DNA of 48,494 bases from an uncultured Muribaculaceae bacterium. Its GTDB lineage: Bacteria > Bacteroidota > Bacteroidia > Bacteroidales > Muribaculaceae. Made by a program: the position numbers and the translations under genes. The notes below the pieces were generated by a model, which was not told the DNA's origin, did not search any database, and was given only the letters and a program-made list of their open reading frames with translations. This document shows, one piece after another, positions 43,200-48,494 of the stretch; the first letter of the stretch is position 1; every line of letters starts with the position of its first letter. Location: NCBI GenBank assembly GCA_910586475.1, contig CAJUHM010000013.1, positions 1 to 48,494 of the forward strand. Direction: 5' to 3'.

Positions 43200-43943
43200 T
43201 TAGCCACATTCTACATAATCAATAGGGTCATAGCGTATTTTGCCATTGCTTTCAATATATTCCGTATATTCCATTATGCCTTTCCCCGGCACTCTGAAGG
43301 AGTAGCAATAAGAATGCGTGTGGTGAAACCATATTTCAGGCTCTGTGATCACTAACGGACAAGAATGAAAGCCCATATATTCAGTATAGCCTGTAATCAC
43401 AGACCTTCCGTCTTCACTAACAAAGTGTATCTTATGGTGTGTTAATTTCTCTTCTGTTTCAGCAAAATAACTCAGCATGTGAAAAACACCATCAGACCAC
43501 AAATCTCCGTCAAGCCTTACAATATTGTCACAGTCAGCATGATACGTCAACGGTTCTACAGATCCGTCCAAATGCTCAAAAAACAGAGTGACTTCTAATG
43601 GTTCTTCCCTGCTTGGTTTTTTGCTGAAATCATACATCATAAACTCCGAACCGTCATTTGGATTGTAGCCGAAAATCCGGTCACGCTCCACCCGTATGCA
43701 CACGTTGGTCCGCTGCCCGTTTCGTAACATCAGCAGATATGGCTTCCCCTCAATCAGAGTGTCGGTCATCTCTATACTGTCAATTCTTGCATTCCAGGTT
43801 ACTCCGGAGACCCAGAATTCTCTTGCATCCTTAATGGTCGTTGCGAACGTGTGTGGCTTGATCCTTCCTTCCGGTTCATCCTTGCAGCTGAAAAAACTCA
43901 ATGCTGACGCGATCATCACGCAACTAAATAAAATCCGTTTCAT
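43200..43943 (-). CDS. Lipoprotein, paralogue of the next gene upstream
   Basis: A 247-residue protein with lipoprotein signal ALSFFSC (Cys20). It is a duplicate of 44010-44837. The signal peptide and the central block (about residues 60-110, with GQRTNVCIRVERDRIFGYNP) are almost identical at DNA level, while the rest has diverged strongly. The end is SNGKIRYDPIDYVECG. No family was recognised; it is probably a surface or periplasmic protein. It is the last gene of the C25 peptidase cluster. Confidence 0.75.
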   Translation of the reverse strand: MKRILFSCVMIASALSFFSCKDEPEGRIKPHTFATTIKDAREFWVSGVTWNARIDSIEMTDTLIEGKPYLLMLRNGQRTNVCIRVERDRIFGYNPNDGSEFMMYDFSKKPSREEPLEVTLFFEHLDGSVEPLTYHADCDNIVRLDGDLWSDGVFHMLSYFAETEEKLTHHKIHFVSEDGRSVITGYTEYMGFHSCPLVITEPEIWFHHTHSYCYSFRVPGKGIMEYTEYIESNGKIRYDPIDYVECG

Positions 43944-43988
43944 CTCACTATTAGTTTTTATGTTTGATTATCAGTTCTGATCCCTTTG
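43944..43988 (-). repeat. Duplicated tail of the C25 peptidase gene
   Basis: About 45 bases upstream of the second lipoprotein gene repeat the 3' end of the C25 peptidase gene (44838-44882): they still read KGSELIIKHKN and its stop. This marks one edge of a duplication whose unit is 894 bases. Confidence 0.75.
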
Positions 43989-44009
43989 ACGTTCCAACCA
44001 TCTGCCGTT

Positions 44010-44837
44010 TCAGACACAACCATAGAAGAATTCGTAATCTATGACACCATCGCATTCGACATAATTATTAGTATTCTCATAGCCTTTACCCGGCACTTTA
44101 AAAAAATCACACCAATAACTCTGTTCCGAATAACCCTGTTCCGAATCTTTGTCATTCTCAGCGACGACCAACGGACAAATGTCTACACCCAGATATTCGG
44201 TATAATATGCAAGTATAATCTTCCCGTCTTCACTGATCAGGGGAAAACAATGGGCTATTAACTTTTCCCGTGTTTTCTTAAAATATCTTATCCCATGAAA
44301 GATGCCATTAAAGGAGAACCCCCAATCTGTTGCGTTGGGCCAAAACTCTCCGTCAAGACATAACTCAAAGCACATAGAGCCATTTTCAAAATCATTGACG
44401 TAATCGAAGTCGGCATGATACGTCATCGGTTCTACAGATCCGTCCGTATGCTCAAAAAACAGAGTGACTTCGAACGGTTCTTCTCTGTGTGGTTTTTTGC
44501 TGAAATCATACATCATAAACTCCGAACCGTCATTTGGATTGTAGCCGAAAATCCGGTCGCGCTCCACCCGTATACACACGTTGGTCCGCTGCCCGTTTCG
44601 CAACATCAGCAGATATGGTCTTCCTTCAATCAGAGTGTCGGTCATCTCGAAACTATCATTTAATCTATAACCACCTATCCATTCTGTTCCGGATACCCAG
44701 ACTTCGCGGGCATCCTTAATAGTTGTGAATGTGTGCGGCGGAATCCATTCACACAACACTTCTTCCGGTTCATCCTTGCAGCTGAAAAAACTCAGCGCTG
44801 ACGCAATCATCACGCAGCTAAACAAAATCCGTTTCAT
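44010..44837 (-). CDS. Lipoprotein, paralogue of the adjacent gene
   Basis: A 275-residue protein with the same lipoprotein signal (ALSFFSC, Cys20) as 43200-43943. It is longer because of inserts near residues 25-35 and 130-160. It starts 8 bases after the C25 peptidase stop, so the peptidase gene and the two lipoprotein genes appear co-transcribed. The end is CDGVIDYEFFYGCV. The function is unknown. Confidence 0.75.
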   Translation of the reverse strand: MKRILFSCVMIASALSFFSCKDEPEEVLCEWIPPHTFTTIKDAREVWVSGTEWIGGYRLNDSFEMTDTLIEGRPYLLMLRNGQRTNVCIRVERDRIFGYNPNDGSEFMMYDFSKKPHREEPFEVTLFFEHTDGSVEPMTYHADFDYVNDFENGSMCFELCLDGEFWPNATDWGFSFNGIFHGIRYFKKTREKLIAHCFPLISEDGKIILAYYTEYLGVDICPLVVAENDKDSEQGYSEQSYWCDFFKVPGKGYENTNNYVECDGVIDYEFFYGCV

Positions 44838-44844
44838 CTCACTA

Positions 44845-47115
44845 TTAGTTTTTATGTTTGATTATCAGTTCCGATCCCTTTTCGCATTTGACCGCATTCT
44901 TTACGGTCAGTTTGTCAGTGTAATGTAACTCAAGTTTTGATCCCGACTTGACAGTGACATTCTCACCAACCACAATCTCCTCAGCCTCATAAACTTTTGA
45001 AGAAGCTATTATGCAATCCCTGATAACGAGTGATTTAAACCTGACAGGTGTAATCGTTTCAGGATAATGGTTAGGCGAATAAAGCACTATATTCATCGGC
45101 TCTTCAACATTGCAGATATAAGTATTGCCTATGACCTCTTCAACTGATTTAATTGTCATCCCATCAGAAGATGTCAGACATATTGTTGTTTTTGGGGGTA
45201 GCTCCGCAAAATTGAATTGCAACGAATTGCCAACCCAGTTCATGGTATAATTCAATTTTTTTGGTAGAGAAGAATAGATGCACATTGTTGGATCGGCCAT
45301 GAGATTCATTACATAAGCCGTATATCTGTACTTGTTGTCAGAACTATTTGAAGCGACTTTTGTCATTGCTTTATTATATACTTTGCCAATCTGTGTTGAA
45401 TGGCCGGTTGCAGATTCATTAAACAGGTATGAAAAAAAATGACCGATTAAATAATCACTATACAGGAGAACGTCAAACCTTTGTTGCGCAATAGAATTTT
45501 CCGTTGCCCCGACAAATGCTATAGCACCGGCACCTGGTTTTTTTAGAAAATACTCGCTAAGGCAATTATTGTCAGGTTTGATATATTGGTTAACTTTGCA
45601 TGAAGAAGTAAGTATGATTGGGTAACTATTGTTTTTTAGGTAGGCAACGTCCCAATTATGATAGAATGTGCCTCTTTCATATGTAGTCCACTTAGTCTTA
45701 CTACCGTGGGTTATGATGTGAAGGAGATGTGTCCCCTGATTGATTGACGCTTCCAGATCGTTTTTATTGAACGTTTTACCGGGAGTGTAGTTCTGGTCGA
45801 AGAGAAAATTGCATTCGCCTTTAAAATATGGGGAAATATAATGGGTGTATGTAGTTTCCCCTATTAGACTTGCAGAGGTGGGGTCACCTTTTTTAGCCTT
45901 ATCTTCCTCTGCCTCAGGGTAAAGATAGCGTCCACCCAGAAGGATTCTGTTGAGATAGCTGAGATCTTGCTCCTCAGTTTCGTATTGTATTATTTTCTGG
46001 ATAAGTGCTATAATATCGTTTCCTTTATTAAAAGGAAAACGGCCGATGGCAATTTCGGGGAAAAGATCGACGTTATCCTGTGGCTCCCCGTAGATGCCAT
46101 CCTGATTTTTGTTCCAGTCGAATGTTTTGTCAAAACAGCAGTAATATAGATCCGAAGATGGAATTGGTCTGTCTTTGTTCGCAAAATTCACAAAAACGTA
46201 ACAGAATCTTGCCGGTATGATATTGTCGTCACCTCCAAGAAGTGCGTATTGAAGATTGTTGTTAGTATAGAGGTTATAGAGAAAGCGCTTTATTTTTAAG
46301 GGGTCGTCTGTAGTTGTATTGTCGGCTGCATATATCTCTTCAATTGAGAAAACTTTGGTGCGTATTCCTTTCATGCGTTTCCATCTAACCAATTCGTCAA
46401 ATGCCGATCGCAGGGTATCGGCTGTGATGATAGCAAAATCAATCTGTTCAGCCCCTGCGCGTGAGAGAGGTGACGCGTCAAGAACTGCAGCATATGAACT
46501 CAGCGCATTTGTACTCAAGGCTTCTGAGAAGTCGACAAGCTCAGGACGCAGAACAGCGGGCATTTCCGCATCTCCTCTTGACGGCATTGCAACAGAATCC
46601 GGAGAAAAAGAGGGAGTGAATGTCACTTCACTGACAAAATATAATTCCTGACGTTCGGCATCATAAAGGAATGGCATGACGCGATAATGAGAAAAGCCAT
46701 AGCCGTTCTGAATACCGTTGGCTTCGTCTATGCTGACGGCCTGAAGCTCCGATTCGGAAGCTGCAATCTTTTCTGCGGGAAACAGGTGCAGATCCGCGCC
46801 TGCCACGGGGGCGCCATTTGCACACATGACGACTGATGAGGCGACAAGAGTCTTGGTTACCTTAGTCTCGACCGACTGAGCCCGCTGTCCGAATGGGTTA
46901 AGAATGGAATAACTTGCAATCGGCAGCGATGGCCCCTCGGGATTACTTGTGAAAATGAAGTTTCCGCGTGTTGCAGAAACAGAAACTGTGTCGCCTGAGC
47001 GTGTGACACTGAAATCACTCCGGGAGAATGTCAGTTTGAAGCTTTCAGCCTGACAGAGAAGTGGTGAAAGTCCGATTAAGATCAGACTCAGTATGATGGT
47101 GACTGATTTTTTCAT
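44845..47115 (-). CDS. Gingipain-type cysteine peptidase (C25)
   Basis: A 756-residue protein with a signal peptide (about 1-23, LLCQAE). A beta-rich N-terminal pro-region (about 24-220) is followed by the C25 domain: DFAIITADTLRSAFDELVRWKRMKG, YALLGGDDNIIPAR and EIAIGRFPFN. The catalytic pair is His470 (HIITHGSKTKW) and Cys506 (ILTSSCKVNQY). The last 120 residues are beta-rich with VVGENVTVKSGSKLELHY. Gingipains cut after Arg or Lys and are secreted by type IX secretion; a typical type IX C-terminal signal was not confirmed. It is the third clan-CD peptidase of the window. Confidence 0.9.
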   Translation of the reverse strand: MKKSVTIILSLILIGLSPLLCQAESFKLTFSRSDFSVTRSGDTVSVSATRGNFIFTSNPEGPSLPIASYSILNPFGQRAQSVETKVTKTLVASSVVMCANGAPVAGADLHLFPAEKIAASESELQAVSIDEANGIQNGYGFSHYRVMPFLYDAERQELYFVSEVTFTPSFSPDSVAMPSRGDAEMPAVLRPELVDFSEALSTNALSSYAAVLDASPLSRAGAEQIDFAIITADTLRSAFDELVRWKRMKGIRTKVFSIEEIYAADNTTTDDPLKIKRFLYNLYTNNNLQYALLGGDDNIIPARFCYVFVNFANKDRPIPSSDLYYCCFDKTFDWNKNQDGIYGEPQDNVDLFPEIAIGRFPFNKGNDIIALIQKIIQYETEEQDLSYLNRILLGGRYLYPEAEEDKAKKGDPTSASLIGETTYTHYISPYFKGECNFLFDQNYTPGKTFNKNDLEASINQGTHLLHIITHGSKTKWTTYERGTFYHNWDVAYLKNNSYPIILTSSCKVNQYIKPDNNCLSEYFLKKPGAGAIAFVGATENSIAQQRFDVLLYSDYLIGHFFSYLFNESATGHSTQIGKVYNKAMTKVASNSSDNKYRYTAYVMNLMADPTMCIYSSLPKKLNYTMNWVGNSLQFNFAELPPKTTICLTSSDGMTIKSVEEVIGNTYICNVEEPMNIVLYSPNHYPETITPVRFKSLVIRDCIIASSKVYEAEEIVVGENVTVKSGSKLELHYTDKLTVKNAVKCEKGSELIIKHKN

Positions 47116-47151
47116 AAGGAGATGGCTATTGTCGGTTAGGTAATTGAAACG

Positions 47152-47778
47152 TTATTTTTCCAAAAGACCTAAAATCTGCTGCAGTCGCTGACGGTTCTGC
47201 TCGGCACGCTCATATAGCTGAGTAATCGCGTGGACTGCAACCGGAGTAAGTGCCGTATAGTTGACCAGCTGATTCCCGTGGGGATCTGTTACAACAGCTT
47301 TGGGTATCACCTGCTGCACCTCCTGAGATATAAGTCCGATATTCAGGCCTGCCTGTTCGGATAGGGAATTATCGGGTTCGCGTAGTCTATATGAAACCGG
47401 ACGCAAGGATCGGATGACTGAAGTTGCATTCGATTGCGGTTCAATCCAATCATCATAGATTTCTCCGTTGGCGCGTCGGAGCACATACAAAGCCCTGATA
47501 TTGTTGTATTTGTTCAGATATGCATCGTAGAAGCACACCGCCATGTCACTTCCCATGATATAGCAGTAGGTGTGCCCTGTGCTTACCCCGAGGAAACCAC
47601 GAGTTCCTGAAAGTCTCATGAGGCCGAATCCGTTGGCTGTGATACCATAGTTCGGATCTGGTATCTCTGTGCCGATAGTAATGTATTCACGCTCTTTATA
47701 TGTGAGTTGAGCTTTTGCCGAATGGCTGATAAAAAGAGCGACAGCGGTCAGCAGGAAAGTAGAAGCGGCGTGTTTCAT
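47152..47778 (-). CDS. Secreted protein with S74 (endosialidase chaperone-type) domain
   Basis: A 208-residue protein with a signal peptide (about 1-23, HSAKAQ). Residues about 128-180 match the intramolecular chaperone domain of phage tail spikes: LRPVSYRLREPD, GLISQEVQQVIPKAV and NYTALTPVAVHAITQLYERA, ending in a helix. Here no phage genes surround it, and the signal peptide points to a cell-envelope protein. It overlaps its paralogue by 4 bases (ATGA) and precedes the C25 peptidase gene by 36 bases. It may trimerise. The function is unknown. Confidence 0.8.
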   Translation of the reverse strand: MKHAASTFLLTAVALFISHSAKAQLTYKEREYITIGTEIPDPNYGITANGFGLMRLSGTRGFLGVSTGHTYCYIMGSDMAVCFYDAYLNKYNNIRALYVLRRANGEIYDDWIEPQSNATSVIRSLRPVSYRLREPDNSLSEQAGLNIGLISQEVQQVIPKAVVTDPHGNQLVNYTALTPVAVHAITQLYERAEQNRQRLQQILGLLEK

Positions 47779-48437
47779 GGCTGTTGGGAATTGAGAGTGG
47801 ACATGTTGTTTTTTAACAGGGCAAGTTCCTGAAGAAGTATGTCGATTTCAGATGACTGACGTTCGATGTCGGTTTCGATCTCCTGTAGTGATTTTATCAT
47901 CACAGGGATAAGCCCGATGTAGTTTACAGTCAGATTGCCGAAGTCATCATGGCGGACAAGTTCGGGATAGACTTGCTGCACCTCCTGTGCTATAAGACCA
48001 TATTTGACTCCATCGGTCAGATCAACTGCACCGTCCGCGATTTTATGCCTCGTCGTTTTCCATTTGAATGAGACTGGACGCAGTCGGTCAAGATGACTGT
48101 CTGCCAATGGGGTGATGTCGGTTTTTGCATTCCCATCGGATCTGTTGTAGATGCATTCTACAAACAATGTGGAATAGGTTCCCGTGTCAGCGTCATACAG
48201 ATTGACGCATCCGTTAGAGCCTGAGATGCTTGTCATGTTGCTCATATCAATTTTCAGCCACGTACCCGGACCGATCAATGAAATTCCGTCGAATTCAGAA
48301 AGATGGATGCCCGCGGGTCGATTCCATTCTACCGGAACGCGGTCGAGAGCAAAAATACTGTCATTATACACAATCTGACTGAATGCAGTCTGCAATCCGA
48401 CAAAGATGCAGATGATGGCAATTATCGTTTTTTTCAT
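47775..48437 (-). CDS. Secreted protein with S74 (endosialidase chaperone-type) domain, paralogue
   Basis: A 220-residue protein with a signal peptide (about 1-20, LQTAFSQ). The S74 domain is at about 118-190: LRPVSFKWKTT, GLIAQEVQQVYPELV and NYIGLIPVMIKSLQEIE, followed by a coiled-coil-like helix (ETDIERQSSEIDILLQELALL). It is the first gene of the cluster. The sequence upstream to the window end (48438-48494) is AT-rich, but no -7 box is clear. Confidence 0.8.
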   Translation of the reverse strand: MKKTIIAIICIFVGLQTAFSQIVYNDSIFALDRVPVEWNRPAGIHLSEFDGISLIGPGTWLKIDMSNMTSISGSNGCVNLYDADTGTYSTLFVECIYNRSDGNAKTDITPLADSHLDRLRPVSFKWKTTRHKIADGAVDLTDGVKYGLIAQEVQQVYPELVRHDDFGNLTVNYIGLIPVMIKSLQEIETDIERQSSEIDILLQELALLKNNMSTLNSQQP

Positions 48438-48494
48438 TGGTAAGTATATCGTAAAAATAAATTAATGTATTGATATGTTAAGCCGCAGGTCTAC

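Noticed and set aside
47152..48437. Phage tail genes
   Set aside because: S74 domains suggest phage, but both proteins have signal peptides and no other phage gene is nearby.

Overview
The window looks like chromosome of a Bacteroidales bacterium, most likely Muribaculaceae-like (placement is inference). The signs are many -7 boxes of the Bacteroidetes type TAnnTTTG with TTTG about 20 bases upstream, few strong Shine-Dalgarno sites, a SusC/SusD pair, a gingipain-type C25 peptidase, and lipoproteins in the Bacteroidetes style. No phage, integrase, intact insertion sequence, CRISPR array, rRNA or tRNA was recognised.

Layout. 1-870: a terminator, degraded sequence and a promoter. 872-5263: a tightly coupled four-gene operon (secreted caspase-like peptidase, sigma factor, one-pass membrane protein with a TPR-like outer domain, secreted TPR-CHAT peptidase), each junction a 4-base ATGA overlap. 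5455-7936: five small same-strand genes of unknown role, including a stand-alone FtsZ C-terminal-domain-like protein and two lipoproteins. 8354-15617: SusC, SusD and an Ig-like surface lipoprotein. 15799-16815: an esterase-like lipoprotein gene broken by one in-frame amber codon. 16896-23413 (minus): folD, ffh, panD, panC, a DegP/HtrA protease and a PAP2 phosphatase. 23786-26429: a small membrane protein, a two-gene ThrE-type exporter, a small inverted-repeat element and a LysR regulator. 26520-27151 (minus): a cobalamin riboswitch with its own promoter and terminator but no intact target gene. 27392-36179: cardiolipin synthase (+), then a long minus-strand run (yicC, gmk, nadD, a DUF5063-like gene, M18 aminopeptidase, NhaC-type antiporter, AI-2E-type permease), and tsaB (+). 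36394-37527 (minus): rpsF-rpsR-rplI. 37528-38735: 1.2 kb without a gene, holding an orphan terminator, a repeated coding fragment and a second inverted-repeat element. 38736-41189: two ECF sigma loci. 41395-43158: polyprenyl synthetase and TatD. 43200-48437 (minus): two S74-domain proteins, a C25 peptidase and two duplicated lipoproteins, probably one secreted-protein operon.

The most interesting part is the 872-5263 operon. Two clan-CD peptidases with export signals are encoded with a cytoplasmic sigma factor and a membrane protein whose topology suits an anti-sigma factor. This suggests envelope signalling by caspase-type proteolysis, reminiscent of the CRISPR-linked Csx29/Csx30/sigma circuit but without CRISPR. 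The orphan B12 riboswitch transcript and the FtsZ-tail protein come next.
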